64,000 bases of DNA from Entomomonas sp945283395 (GCA_946480835.1 CAMLLC010000013.1:3549-67548), one strand, 5' to 3'; positions 35,023 through 44,538 are shown, numbered from the stretch's first letter. Notes: generated from the letters alone by a model not told the origin. Made by a program: numbers and translations.

Positions 35023-35412
35023 ATGGCTCAAACGACGTTACCTACTAGACTAAAGGAAGAACGCAAAAAACTAGCTTTAACTCAACAAGAAATCGCAGAA
35101 AAAGTGTCCGTAACTAGAGAGACATGGAGTAGATACGAATCAGGTAAAATTCATCCCGGCTCCGAAGTTATAGTACAGTTAGTTAAACTAGGCGTTGATA
35201 CCAATTATATAATTACTGGCAGAAGAACTCTCTCACACCATAATAAAGGGCATGATAAATTAGCTATTGCAGAAAGTACTGCTAAATATGATGCAACCCT
35301 AGAATTAACCAAACAAGAATTAAATTTAATACGTAATTACAGAAAAGCTAGTAAAGAAGGTAAGAAATCTTTAGAAGATACAGCTAAGATATTAGCTAAG
35401 CAACCAAAATAA
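35023..35412 (+). CDS. Xre-family phage-type repressor
   Basis: A 129-residue protein with an N-terminal Xre helix-turn-helix (about 8-62), seen as RLKEERKKLALTQQEIAEKV followed by SVTRETWSRYESGKIHPGSE, and a helical, lysine-rich C-terminal tail without a peptidase domain. AAGGAA nine bases upstream supports the ATG at 35023. Short repressors of this type occur in Mu-like phages, and with the divergent gp16-like gene it forms the control core of a prophage relic. It may still be active, since the frame is intact. Confidence 0.75.
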   Translation: MAQTTLPTRLKEERKKLALTQQEIAEKVSVTRETWSRYESGKIHPGSEVIVQLVKLGVDTNYIITGRRTLSHHNKGHDKLAIAESTAKYDATLELTKQELNLIRNYRKASKEGKKSLEDTAKILAKQPK

Positions 35413-35570
35413 TATTTAGAACCGTTTTACTAGATTAATTTAATAAGGCTTTTTAAAAAAGCTGTGATTAAAGACTTTATATTTTTGCTAAAATTCGATC
35501 ATAATTATATAAATTACACAAAATATTTTATTTAGTTAACAAATAGACTTCATGGTTAGGCTTTCTCCCT

Positions 35571-35580
35571 GTTATACTGA
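35571..35580 (+). promoter_or_regulatory. Extended -10 promoter candidate for glyQS
   Basis: TGTTATACT (TATACT at 35573-35578 with an upstream TG) is a good extended -10 element about 95 bases before glyQ. No matching -35 hexamer is seen, which extended -10 promoters can tolerate. Confidence 0.4.
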
Positions 35581-35672
35581 ATGACTTACAATTAAAAATT
35601 GAACTTAGTTTCTTTAGGATAGCTATACATTCAGCTAACTTAGCAAATGATTTTAAGTGATAGGTAATTCAA

Positions 35673-36608
35673 GTGGCGACTGTTCGTACTTTCCAAGATT
35701 TAATATTAGCTTTGCAACAGTATTGGGCTTTGCAAGGCTGTGCTGTGCTTCAACCTTATGATATGGAAGTAGGGGCTGGCACATTTCATACGGCTACATT
35801 TTTAAGAGCAATAGGCCCTGAAAAATGGAATGCTGCTTATGTTCAGCCCTCACGTAGACCGACCGATGGCCGATATGGTGAGAATCCTAATAGGCTACAA
35901 CATTACTATCAGTTTCAAGTGGTATTAAAACCTAACCCAGATAACTTACAAGAACTTTATCTTGGCTCTTTGAAGCATATTGGCCTTGATCCATTAATCC
36001 ATGATATTCGCTTTGTTGAAGATAATTGGGAATCTCCAACCCTAGGCGCTTGGGGATTAGGTTGGGAAATATGGCTAAATGGCATGGAGGTTACTCAGTT
36101 TACTTATTTTCAGCAAGTAGGGGGTATAGAGTGCTACCCTGTTACCGGTGAGATAACCTATGGTCTTGAAAGGTTAGCTATGTATTTACAGGGAGTGGAT
36201 TCTGTCTATGACTTAATATGGACGGATGGTCAATTTGGTAAGGTGACTTATGGAGATGTTTATCATCAAAATGAAGTTGAACAGTCTACTTATAATTTTG
36301 AATATGCCAATGTAGAAAAATTATTTGAATTATTTGATTATTATGAAAGTGAAGCTAACAGATTAATGGCACTAAAATTACCTTTACCTTCATATGAAAT
36401 GGTACTCAAAGCTTCCCATACCTTCAACTTATTAGATGCCAGGCGGGCCATTTCTGTGACAGAGCGGCAACGCTATATCTTAAGAGTGAGAACATTAGCT
36501 AGAGCAGTAGCCCAAAGTTATTTTGAAGCTCGAGCTAGATTGGGTTTCCCTATGGCAGATGATGCGTTACGTGACAAAGTTTTGGCAAAAATGCAGGAAG
36601 TTGAATAA
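35673..36608 (+). CDS. glyQ: Glycine-tRNA ligase alpha subunit, GTG start
   Basis: This is the catalytic alpha chain of the bacterial alpha2beta2 glycyl-tRNA synthetase, which activates glycine. The protein has 311 residues. Class II motifs are visible: the FQDLILALQQYWALQGCAVLQPYDMEVG start and motif 2 with RRPTDGRYGENPNRLQHYYQ (about 69-88), then YGLERLAMYLQGVDSVYDL near the C-terminal part of the active site. It starts at a GTG with only a weak ribosome site (TAGGT). The stop overlaps the glyS start by one base (TAATG). Confidence 0.97.
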   Translation: MATVRTFQDLILALQQYWALQGCAVLQPYDMEVGAGTFHTATFLRAIGPEKWNAAYVQPSRRPTDGRYGENPNRLQHYYQFQVVLKPNPDNLQELYLGSLKHIGLDPLIHDIRFVEDNWESPTLGAWGLGWEIWLNGMEVTQFTYFQQVGGIECYPVTGEITYGLERLAMYLQGVDSVYDLIWTDGQFGKVTYGDVYHQNEVEQSTYNFEYANVEKLFELFDYYESEANRLMALKLPLPSYEMVLKASHTFNLLDARRAISVTERQRYILRVRTLARAVAQSYFEARARLGFPMADDALRDKVLAKMQEVE

Positions 36609-38665
36609 TGAGTACCAAAGATTTTTTAGTTGAGTTAGGAACTGAAGAGCTACCTCCAAAAGCATTGAAAACACTTGCTGAAGCTTTTCTAAAAGGCATA
36701 GAACAAGGATTAAAAGAGGCAGGTTTAGCTTATAAAAATAGTCAATATTTTGCTACGCCAAGAAGGCTAGCCGTAATAATAGAAGCACTTGATGAGCAAC
36801 AAGCAGATCGAAGTCAATCGATAGATGGTCCGCCTAAGCAAGTAGCCTTTGCAGCGGATGGAACTCCCACACAAGCAGCTTTAGGCTTTGCTCGAAAATG
36901 TGGCGTAGAGTTGGCAGCGATAGATCAAACAGGGACTAAGCTGCGCTTTGTGCAAATAGTTAAAGGGCAAGCAACTAAAGTTTTACTACCCAATATTGTA
37001 AAAATGGCTTTAGATAATCTGCCTATTCCAAAAAGAATGCGCTGGGGGGCTAGAACGGAGGAGTTTGTTCGTCCTACTCAATGGTTAGTCATGTTATTAG
37101 ATGACCAAGTGATTGATTGTGAGATTTTGGCACAAAAAGCAGGACATGAGTCTAGAGGCCATAGATTTCATAATCCTGAAGCAGTTTATATTAGTTCACC
37201 AACTAGTTATGTGGAGGATTTGCGGGCTGCGCATGTATTGGTTGATTTTGCCCAACGTAAGGAGTTAATAGCTACAAGAGTGACTCAATTAGCTGCTGAA
37301 AATAAAGGCCATGCGCTCATCCCTGATGATTTATTAGAAGAAGTCACCGCGTTAGTAGAATGGCCTGTTCCGTTAGTGTGTAGTTTTGAGGATAGATTCT
37401 TAGTAGTGCCACAAGAAGCGCTAATTTCTACTATGCAGGATAATCAAAAATATTTTTGCTTGTTAGATGAAGCAGGTAAATTATTGCCACTATTTATAAC
37501 CGTTGCGAATGTAGTTAGCGCTGATCCTGCGCAAGTTATTGCTGGTAATGAAAAAGTGGTACGTCCACGGCTAGCAGATGCCGAATTCTTCTTTAGACAA
37601 GATAGTAAGCAGCCATTAGCAGAGTTTAATGAGCGTTTAAAGAATGTTATTTTTCAAGCTAAATTAGGTACTGTTTATGATAAGTCCATAAGAGTAAGTC
37701 ATTTAGCTGGACAAATTGCCGAACAAATTGGGGCTAATATAGAGGAGTCAAAAAGGGCTGGGCTATTAGCTAAAGCTGATTTAGCCACTGAAATGGTTGG
37801 GGAATTTCCTGAAATGCAGGGGATTGCAGGTTATTATTATGCATTAGCTGGTGGCGAAGCTAAAGATGTGGCATTAGCCCTAAATGAACAATATATGCCA
37901 CGTAATGTGGCGGACGGATTACCTGCTACTTTGGTGGGAAGCGCCTTGGCTATCGCTGATAAGCTAGATACCTTAGTAGGCATTTTTGGAATAGGCATGT
38001 TGCCATCCGGCAGTAAAGATCCTTATGCTTTACGTCGAGCAGCACTAGGTATTTTGCGTATTTTATTAGAGAAACAACTAGAGCTTAATCTTGCTGATAT
38101 GGTGGCTAATTCAATAGCTCTTTATGGCCAAAATTTAGACAATTCTCAGGTCGCTGGACAAGTGCTTGATTTTATATTTGATAGATTAAGGGCTCGCTAT
38201 GAAGATGAAGGAATCAACTTAACAACTTACAATGCTGTCCGCGCTTTAAAACCTTCTTCACCTTTGGATTTTGAGCAAAGAGTACAAGCTGTTGAATATT
38301 TCCGTAAAATGCCAGAAGCGCAGGCGTTATCTTTTGCTAATAAAAGAGTTTATAATATTTTAGAGAAAGTCGATCAAACAAAAATACCTGCTACAGTAAA
38401 TCCTGCATTGTTATTAGACAAACAGGAAAATGCTTTATTTACTCAGCTTAAAAAACTTGCAGACATTGTTCCTAAATTAAGTGCAGCAAGAAAGTATACT
38501 GAGGCTTTAGAAAATTTGGCTTCATTGCAAATCTTTTTAGAAGATTTCTTTGAACATGTTTTTGTTAATGTGGATGATAGCATGGTGAGGGCTAATAGAT
38601 ATGCTTTATTAGCTCGTATTCGCCAATTGTTTATGGGTATTGCTGATATTTCTTTATTAGATTGA
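36608..38665 (+). CDS. glyS: Glycine-tRNA ligase beta subunit
   Basis: This is the tRNA-binding beta chain of glycyl-tRNA synthetase. The protein has 685 residues, the expected length. It begins DFLVELGTEELPPKALKTLA, the family signature. The B3/B4-like, HD and C-terminal anticodon-binding (DALR-like) domains follow in order. It overlaps glyQ by one base and gmhB by one base (TGATG), so glyQ-glyS-gmhB is a coupled operon, as in Pseudomonas. Confidence 0.97.
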   Translation: MSTKDFLVELGTEELPPKALKTLAEAFLKGIEQGLKEAGLAYKNSQYFATPRRLAVIIEALDEQQADRSQSIDGPPKQVAFAADGTPTQAALGFARKCGVELAAIDQTGTKLRFVQIVKGQATKVLLPNIVKMALDNLPIPKRMRWGARTEEFVRPTQWLVMLLDDQVIDCEILAQKAGHESRGHRFHNPEAVYISSPTSYVEDLRAAHVLVDFAQRKELIATRVTQLAAENKGHALIPDDLLEEVTALVEWPVPLVCSFEDRFLVVPQEALISTMQDNQKYFCLLDEAGKLLPLFITVANVVSADPAQVIAGNEKVVRPRLADAEFFFRQDSKQPLAEFNERLKNVIFQAKLGTVYDKSIRVSHLAGQIAEQIGANIEESKRAGLLAKADLATEMVGEFPEMQGIAGYYYALAGGEAKDVALALNEQYMPRNVADGLPATLVGSALAIADKLDTLVGIFGIGMLPSGSKDPYALRRAALGILRILLEKQLELNLADMVANSIALYGQNLDNSQVAGQVLDFIFDRLRARYEDEGINLTTYNAVRALKPSSPLDFEQRVQAVEYFRKMPEAQALSFANKRVYNILEKVDQTKIPATVNPALLLDKQENALFTQLKKLADIVPKLSAARKYTEALENLASLQIFLEDFFEHVFVNVDDSMVRANRYALLARIRQLFMGIADISLLD

Positions 38666-39198
38666 TGAAAGTTATTATCTTAGATAGAGACGGAGTCATA
38701 AACCAAGATTCTGATGAATATATCAAAAGTGAAGCGGAATGGATTCCCATCGATGGCGCAATTGAAGCCATAGCTAAACTGAGTAAAGCAGGTTGGCATA
38801 TTGCAGTAGCTACCAATCAATCGGGAATAGCGCGAGGCTATTATGACATAGTCACGTTAAATGCTATGCATGCTAAATTAAGAACATTAGTTGAAACTGA
38901 AGGCGGGCAGGTAGGTCTAATAGCTTATTGCCCGCATGCTCCGACTGATGGATGTAATTGCCGCAAGCCAAAAATAGGGTTATTACAACAAATAGCAGAT
39001 TTTTATCACGTTGATTTAATAGATATTTGCTTTGTAGGGGACTCTGTTAGTGACTTGCGAGCAGCTGCAACAGCTGGTTGCCAGCCAATATTGGTAAAAA
39101 CAGGAAAGGGCCTTAGTACTTTACAAAAAGGTATTAGTGATAATGTGTGGGTATTTGATGATTTATCAGCCGTAGCTGAATATTTATTGGCAAAATAG
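38665..39198 (+). CDS. gmhB: D-glycero-beta-D-manno-heptose-1,7-bisphosphate 7-phosphatase
   Basis: GmhB removes the 7-phosphate in ADP-heptose synthesis for the LPS inner core. The protein has 177 residues. It has the HAD motifs DRDGVIN (D8 and D10) and GDSVSDL, and the zinc-type loop CPHAPTDGCNCRKPKIG (about 91-107). The ATG at 38665 overlaps the glyS stop. Fits the glyQ-glyS-gmhB-plsC block of Pseudomonas. Confidence 0.95.
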   Translation: MKVIILDRDGVINQDSDEYIKSEAEWIPIDGAIEAIAKLSKAGWHIAVATNQSGIARGYYDIVTLNAMHAKLRTLVETEGGQVGLIAYCPHAPTDGCNCRKPKIGLLQQIADFYHVDLIDICFVGDSVSDLRAAATAGCQPILVKTGKGLSTLQKGISDNVWVFDDLSAVAEYLLAK

Positions 39199-39238
39199 CT
39201 TTTTCAAAAGTAATAAATTGCAAATAGGTCATAGTTAG

Positions 39239-40024
39239 ATGTTAAGAAAAATATCCTTTATACAGATGATGCGAATTATTATATTTTATTTTTTGCTCTC
39301 CATAAGTGTTTTAGTATGGGGTATTGTAATTTTTATAGTACTACTCTTTATTCCATACCGTTGGCTCATGAAAGGTTTTATTCAGCCTTGGTGTCGGTTT
39401 GTTGTGCGGTTATGTCGTATAGTAGGAATTCGTTATAAAATTACAGGTCTTGAAAATATTCCTAATACCCCCTGTGTTTTTGTTGCTAAGCACCAAAGTA
39501 CTTGGGAAACCATATTTTTCACTAGCCTTATTTATCCACTAAGTAATGTATTAAAAAAAGAGTTATTGTATATACCTTTGTTTGGTTGGGGATTAGCTGT
39601 CAGTAGACAAGTAGCTATCAATAGAAGTACTCCTAAAGAAGCGTTTAAGCAACTTATTGAAAAAGGTAAGGCACTCATTGAAGCGGGTCATTTTATTTTA
39701 ATTTTTCCAGAAGGCACCCGAACTTTACCAGGCCATGGAGGACGTTTTTCTAAAGGCGGTGCAACGTTAGCAGCTATGGCAGGTGTACCTGTTGTACCTG
39801 TTGCACATAATGCAGGTGAGTTTTGGCCGAAGAAAAGCTGGGCAAAATATCCTGGAGTAATAGAGTTTGTCATAGGCCAACCTATCATGCCAATAGGTAG
39901 CAAGCCTGAGCAAGTGCAAATAGTGAATAAACAAGCTGAAAATTGGGTTAATCAAGTTATGCAAAAAATAACATCGCCTGTTTTTTTGACAACCAATGGA
40001 AATGCTAAAGAAGACAAAGTGTAG
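39239..40024 (+). CDS. plsC: 1-acyl-sn-glycerol-3-phosphate acyltransferase
   Basis: This inner-membrane enzyme adds the second acyl chain to lysophosphatidic acid. The protein has 261 residues with an N-terminal membrane segment (about 10-40). The active-site block is KHQSTWE (an H-x4-E variant of the usual H-x4-D, seen in the Pseudomonas relatives), and the FPEGTR block lies near residue 158. It lies 40 bases after gmhB. The exact acyl specificity is unknown; Pseudomonas has more than one PlsC paralogue. Confidence 0.9.
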   Translation: MLRKISFIQMMRIIIFYFLLSISVLVWGIVIFIVLLFIPYRWLMKGFIQPWCRFVVRLCRIVGIRYKITGLENIPNTPCVFVAKHQSTWETIFFTSLIYPLSNVLKKELLYIPLFGWGLAVSRQVAINRSTPKEAFKQLIEKGKALIEAGHFILIFPEGTRTLPGHGGRFSKGGATLAAMAGVPVVPVAHNAGEFWPKKSWAKYPGVIEFVIGQPIMPIGSKPEQVQIVNKQAENWVNQVMQKITSPVFLTTNGNAKEDKV

Positions 40025-40048
40025 CGAGATTAATAAAAAATAAGCGGG

Positions 40049-40054
40049 TATAAT
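40049..40054 (+). promoter_or_regulatory. -10 element before gmk
   Basis: A perfect TATAAT lies 37 bases before the gmk start; no good -35 is present at the standard spacing. Candidate promoter for gmk-rpoZ-spoT. Confidence 0.4.
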
Positions 40055-40090
40055 ATCAACCAGATCTTTTACTTAAGATAGGATAGAGTT

Positions 40091-40705
40091 ATGAAGCGTG
40101 GTACTCTTTATGTTATCTCGGCACCTTCTGGAGCAGGGAAAACTAGTTTGGTTAAAGCGTTGCTTAAGCGGCAAACCAATATGCGGGTAGCAGTTTCCCA
40201 TACAACAAGACAACCACGCCGTGAAGAACAAGAAGGTATTAATTATTTTTTTGTGTCTCGTGAAAAGTTCATAGAGATGCTCAATACTAATCAGTTCTTA
40301 GAACATGCAATTGTTTTTGAACAATATTATGGAACAGCTGCCTATTGGGTAGATGATTGTTTAAAGAAAGGCTTAGACCTTATTTTAGAGATAGATTGGC
40401 AAGGGGCTCAGCAGGTGAGACGCTTAATGCCTGAAACTAAGAGTATATTTATTTTGCCACCATCTTGTGAGGTTCTTAGAATGAGATTATTACAAAGAGG
40501 GCAAGATTCTCAGGCAGTTATTGAACATCGTATGTCTAAGGCTATTGACGAGATCAGTCATTACTCAGAATTTGACTATTTAATAGTAAATGATGATTTT
40601 GATACGGCTTTAACAGAGCTTGAGGCTATTGTGGTAGCTAATTCCTTGACGTGCTTAAGACAGGCTGAGCAATTAGCACCTTTACTAAAAGATCTCTTGT
40701 GTTAA
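40091..40705 (+). CDS. gmk: Guanylate kinase
   Basis: Converts GMP to GDP using ATP. The protein has 204 residues. The P-loop is SAPSGAGKTSLVKALL (about 9-24), followed by the GMP-binding region VSHTTRQPRREEQEGINYFF (about 35-54) and the lid RLLQRGQDS near 140. First gene of gmk-rpoZ-spoT, linking guanine nucleotide supply with (p)ppGpp metabolism. Confidence 0.97.
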   Translation: MKRGTLYVISAPSGAGKTSLVKALLKRQTNMRVAVSHTTRQPRREEQEGINYFFVSREKFIEMLNTNQFLEHAIVFEQYYGTAAYWVDDCLKKGLDLILEIDWQGAQQVRRLMPETKSIFILPPSCEVLRMRLLQRGQDSQAVIEHRMSKAIDEISHYSEFDYLIVNDDFDTALTELEAIVVANSLTCLRQAEQLAPLLKDLLC

Positions 40706-40767
40706 AACTAATAACCTTTTAAACTGAAAATTTAAGATAGCTTTTATAAGTAAATTTGAGGAGTATT

Positions 40768-41037
40768 ATGGCGCGTATAACCGTTGAAGATTGTTTAGAT
40801 AAAGTAGGGAATCGTTTTGAATTAGTGATGCTAGCTAGTAAGCGTGCTAGACAGCTAGCGAGTGGCGGGCGTGAGCCATTGGTTGCATGGGATAATGATA
40901 AACCAACAGTAGTGGCGTTGCGGGAGATTGCTGATGGTTTAGTAAATAAAGAGTTTGTAGTGCAAGAGGCGGCAATTCATGAAGAACCTTTATTTACAGC
41001 TTTTGATGATGACCAAATGGATAGTTTAAGAGGCTAA
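40768..41037 (+). CDS. rpoZ: RNA polymerase omega subunit
   Basis: Omega assists folding of the beta' subunit and completes a (p)ppGpp site on RNA polymerase. The protein has 89 residues, beginning MARITVEDCLDKVGNRFELVML split as in the family, with RARQLASGG and a short acidic tail. GAGGAG seven bases before the ATG at 40768 sets the start; the frame opens four codons earlier. It sits between gmk and spoT, as in E. coli and Pseudomonas. Confidence 0.96.
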   Translation: MARITVEDCLDKVGNRFELVMLASKRARQLASGGREPLVAWDNDKPTVVALREIADGLVNKEFVVQEAAIHEEPLFTAFDDDQMDSLRG

Positions 41038-41097
41038 TCTATTTGAGAATTATTCCTCGCTTCTTAAGTAGTTATTTCAGCCGCGGGGAGGTTATTT

Positions 41098-43188
41098 GTG
41101 GCTACTATAGATGATCTTGCCAAAAATCTAAGTAGTTATTTATTACCCGAACAGGTGAATGCTGTTCGGCGTGCCTATTATTACGCAGCGCAAGCCCATG
41201 ATGGGCAACGCCGACGAAGTGGCGAACAATATGTTACTCACCCACTAGCGGTGGCTACTATTCTTGCTGAAATGCATATGGATCATCAAAGTTTGATGGC
41301 TGCTATGTTGCATGATGTCATTGAAGATACTGGGATTCCTAAAGAGGCTTTGATTGAGCAGTTTGGAGAAGCGGTAGCGGATTTAGTAGATGGTGTTAGT
41401 AAATTAACTCAAATTAATTTTGATAGTAAAGAACAAGCACAAGCTGAAAATTTCCAAAAAATGGCCATGGCTATGGCCCGTGATATTAGAGTTATTATCG
41501 TTAAATTAGCCGACAGGCTGCATAATATGCGAACTCTGTCGGTGATGTCGCCACCTAAACGGCGGCGTATTGCTAAAGAAACGTTAGAAATATACGCGCC
41601 TATTGCGAATAGATTAGGTATGCGAGATGTAAGAGTATCACTTGAAGATTTAAGCTTTAAAGCAATGTATCCTATGCGGGCCAATTTGATTGCTAAAGCA
41701 ATACAAAAAGTTAGTGGGCATAGGCATGAGATTGTTGAAAAATTTCAACGTGCTATTGAAGCTTGCTTGACTAGAGAACACTTAGCGGGAGTTGTTTCGG
41801 GTCGAGAAAAACATCTTTATAGTATTTATGAAAAAATGCGCGAAAAGAACAAATCTTTTAATGAGATTATGGATATTTATGCATTTCGCATTATTGTCGA
41901 CTCAGTTGATATGTGTTATCGCGTTTTAGGAGCTGTTCATAACTTGTTTAAACCTGTCCCAGGACGTTTTAAAGATTATATCGCTATTCCTAAGGCGAAT
42001 GGCTATCAGTCCCTGCATACTTCATTATTTGGGATGAATGGTATTCCTATTGAGGTACAAATACGCACCAAAGAAATGGATGAAATGGCCAGTTATGGCA
42101 TCGCTGCCCATTGGCTTTATAAGTCTGGTAGTGATGAAGTGAATCAAGATAGGGTAAAACGTTGGGTTAAAAATCTGTTAGAGCTACAACAAAGAGCAGG
42201 AAGTTCTCTTGAATTTATTGAAAATGTTAAAACTGACCTGTTTCCTGGTGAAGTTTATGTATTTACTCCTAAAGGCCGCATTATGGAATTGGCTAAAGGT
42301 GCAACGGCTGTTGATTTCGCTTATGCGGTTCATACAGACATAGGTAATTCATGTATTGCTTGCCGTATTGATAGAAGATTAGCTCCTTTATCGCAAGTAT
42401 TGGAGAGTGGTTCTACGGTAGAGATTGTTTGTTCTCCTAACGCTAGGCCAAATCCAGCATGGCTCAATTTTGTTATTACTGGCCGTGCCAGAACGAGTAT
42501 TAGACATGCGTTAAAACAACAAAAACAACAAGACTCTATAGCCTTGGGGGAAAGTCTATTAAATAAAGAATTAGCAGGTTTTAGCTCACATCTAGATAAA
42601 ATATCAGCAGAGCAATTACAAGTATTACTTAAAGAATATAATTTAGCCAACCAAGCAGCTTTGTTTGAAGAGATAGGTTTAGGTAATAGAGTTGCTTATA
42701 TTGTAGCGCAACGTTTAATAAGTGGATTACACAACTCCTCTATTCAGGCTCAACCACTCGAGATACACGGTACAGAGGGGCTAATTATTACCTATGCAAA
42801 ATGTTGTTATCCTATTCCTAGAGATCCTATTGTGGGACACTTAACAGGTAAGGGAATGGTAATACATACTGAGAATTGTCGAAGAATAGCCGAGTTAAGT
42901 GATAAGGATAAAAGTGTCCATCTCCGTTGGGCTAAGGAAGTTACTGGTGAGTTTGAAGTTGAATTACGAATTGAGATAGAACAACAACGTGGAATGATAG
43001 CCTTATTGGCAGAAAGTGTTAATATGGCAGATGCAAATATAGAGAAGATAGCCGTTGATGAGCAAGATGGCCGCACAGGTATAGTTGATATGGTTATCAT
43101 TGTTCGAGACCGTATACATTTATCTCAAGTTATTAAAAGATTACGATTAATAAATGGTATTATTAAAATAGCTAGAGCAAAGCATTAA
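41098..43188 (+). CDS. spoT: Bifunctional (p)ppGpp synthetase/hydrolase SpoT
   Basis: SpoT hydrolyses and weakly makes (p)ppGpp in response to carbon, fatty acid and iron stress. The protein has 696 residues. The HD hydrolase domain has RRSGEQYVTHPLAVA and LHDVIEDT (about 36-80) and is intact. The synthetase domain carries GRFKDYIAIPKANGYQS with the RxKD signature of SpoT/Rel-type enzymes. TGS (about 385-445) and ACT (about 620-696) domains follow. The start is GTG after GGGAGG. It presumably controls the stringent-type promoters at both ends of this window. Confidence 0.97.
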   Translation: MATIDDLAKNLSSYLLPEQVNAVRRAYYYAAQAHDGQRRRSGEQYVTHPLAVATILAEMHMDHQSLMAAMLHDVIEDTGIPKEALIEQFGEAVADLVDGVSKLTQINFDSKEQAQAENFQKMAMAMARDIRVIIVKLADRLHNMRTLSVMSPPKRRRIAKETLEIYAPIANRLGMRDVRVSLEDLSFKAMYPMRANLIAKAIQKVSGHRHEIVEKFQRAIEACLTREHLAGVVSGREKHLYSIYEKMREKNKSFNEIMDIYAFRIIVDSVDMCYRVLGAVHNLFKPVPGRFKDYIAIPKANGYQSLHTSLFGMNGIPIEVQIRTKEMDEMASYGIAAHWLYKSGSDEVNQDRVKRWVKNLLELQQRAGSSLEFIENVKTDLFPGEVYVFTPKGRIMELAKGATAVDFAYAVHTDIGNSCIACRIDRRLAPLSQVLESGSTVEIVCSPNARPNPAWLNFVITGRARTSIRHALKQQKQQDSIALGESLLNKELAGFSSHLDKISAEQLQVLLKEYNLANQAALFEEIGLGNRVAYIVAQRLISGLHNSSIQAQPLEIHGTEGLIITYAKCCYPIPRDPIVGHLTGKGMVIHTENCRRIAELSDKDKSVHLRWAKEVTGEFEVELRIEIEQQRGMIALLAESVNMADANIEKIAVDEQDGRTGIVDMVIIVRDRIHLSQVIKRLRLINGIIKIARAKH

Positions 43189-43209
43189 GTGTAATAGAGG
43201 AATGAATAT

Positions 43210-43593
43210 ATGAGTAAGCAAGTTATTAAAACAGATCAAGCGCCAGCAGCTATTGGCACCTATTCACAAGCAATTAAGGTTGGCAATACCGTTTATTTAT
43301 CAGGACAAATTCCACTTAATCCTACAACGATGCAGTTAGTGTCAGATGGTTTCGAAGCCCAAACAAGGCAAGTATTTGAGAATCTCAAAGCAGTAGCAGA
43401 AGCAGCTGGTGGTGGGCTACAAGATATAGTAAAACTTAATATTTATTTAACTGATTTAGCCAATTTTGCTAAGGTTAATGAGGTGATGGCAAGTTATTTT
43501 AAAGCACCTTATCCTGCCCGAGCAGCTGTGGGAATTAATGCATTACCCAAAGATTCGTTAGTAGAAATGGATGCCGTTTTAATATTGGGATGA
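43210..43593 (+). CDS. ridA: 2-iminobutanoate/2-iminopropanoate deaminase RidA
   Basis: RidA hydrolyses reactive enamines and imines released by PLP enzymes. The protein has 127 residues with the family pattern: QAPAAIGTYSQAIKVGNTVY near the N-terminus, the SGQIP loop, and PARAAVGINALPKDSLVEMD (about 100-119) with the substrate-binding arginine. It follows spoT by 21 bases, as in Pseudomonas. Confidence 0.95.
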   Translation: MSKQVIKTDQAPAAIGTYSQAIKVGNTVYLSGQIPLNPTTMQLVSDGFEAQTRQVFENLKAVAEAAGGGLQDIVKLNIYLTDLANFAKVNEVMASYFKAPYPARAAVGINALPKDSLVEMDAVLILG

Positions 43594-43621
43594 TCTTCAG
43601 TAATTTTTTAAGGATATAATT

Positions 43622-44527
43622 ATGACCCTCACAGAACTTCGTTATATTGTGGTGTTGGCTCAGGAAAAGCATTTTGGTAAAGCGGCGGAACGCTGTCATG
43701 TAAGTCAACCTACTTTGTCGGTTGGTATAAAGAAGTTAGAAAAAGAGTTGGGGGTTTATATTTTTGAACGTAGTAAAAACTCGGTACGGTTAACACCTAT
43801 AGGTGAAACTATTGTAGAACAAGCACAAAGGGTCTTGCAGCAGACTCAAACTATTCGTGAATTGGCAAAGGTTGGTAAAGATCAACTAGCAGCGCCTCTT
43901 AGAGTAGGGGCTATTTATACCATAGGGCCTTATTTATTTCCGCATCTTATACCTGAGTTACATAAAGTTGCTCCAGAAATGCCTCTTTATATTGAGGAAA
44001 ATTTTACTCATGTACTAAAGGAAAAATTACGTTCGGGTGATCTAGATGCAATTATTGTGGCATTACCTTTTAGTGAACCTGATATTGTCGCCAAGCCGCT
44101 TTATAAAGAACATTTTGATGTTTTATTGCCTGCAGGGCATCCTTGGACTAGTAAGAAGTCAATTAGTGCCGATGATCTAGATAATAGAAATCTTCTATTA
44201 TTAGGAGAAGGCCATTGTTTTAGAGATCAGGTGTTAGAAGCTTGTCCTACCGTCAAAGCGGATACTCATACAGAATTTACTACCATTGAATCAACTTCAT
44301 TAGAAACCATCAGGCATATGGTTGCCTCAGGGTTTGGTATTACTGTGTTACCTCATTCTGCTATACATAGCCCCTATTATGCAGAGGGAGTAGTGGCAGT
44401 AAGACCTTTTGCAGACCCTGTTCCTACCAGAACAGTAGCAATAGCTTGGCGGATGAGTTTTCCTCGCCCCAAGGCTATTGATATGCTGTCAGATGCAATT
44501 ATGCTATCTACAAAAGATATTCTTTAA
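43622..44527 (+). CDS. oxyR: Hydrogen peroxide-inducible activator OxyR
   Basis: LysR-family peroxide sensor. The protein has 301 residues. The N-terminal winged helix-turn-helix (about 1-60) contains HFGKAAERCHVSQPTLSVGI. The redox switch cysteines fall at C199 and C208 (GHCFRDQVLEACP), the exact positions and numbering known for E. coli OxyR, so disulfide sensing is expected. It activates peroxide defence genes; bcp elsewhere in this window is a plausible but unproven target. recG follows after 11 bases, an order conserved in Pseudomonas. Confidence 0.96.
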   Translation: MTLTELRYIVVLAQEKHFGKAAERCHVSQPTLSVGIKKLEKELGVYIFERSKNSVRLTPIGETIVEQAQRVLQQTQTIRELAKVGKDQLAAPLRVGAIYTIGPYLFPHLIPELHKVAPEMPLYIEENFTHVLKEKLRSGDLDAIIVALPFSEPDIVAKPLYKEHFDVLLPAGHPWTSKKSISADDLDNRNLLLLGEGHCFRDQVLEACPTVKADTHTEFTTIESTSLETIRHMVASGFGITVLPHSAIHSPYYAEGVVAVRPFADPVPTRTVAIAWRMSFPRPKAIDMLSDAIMLSTKDIL

Positions 44528-44538
44528 TTTTTATTGTT

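Larger units (their letters stand above)
33823..35412. mobile_element. Relic of a Mu-like (BcepMu-type) prophage in comM
   Basis: Starting exactly where comM breaks, the segment holds an orphan small gene, an 18-base inverted repeat, a second hairpin, a minus-strand BcepMu gp16-like DNA-binding protein and a divergent Xre-type repressor with operator-like repeats between them. The gp16 family and such a repressor are neighbours in the control region of BcepMu-like transposable phages. No transposase, lysis or structural gene remains. The right boundary is uncertain and placed at the end of the repressor gene. The missing 3' half of comM implies a deletion as well as an insertion. Confidence 0.6.
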
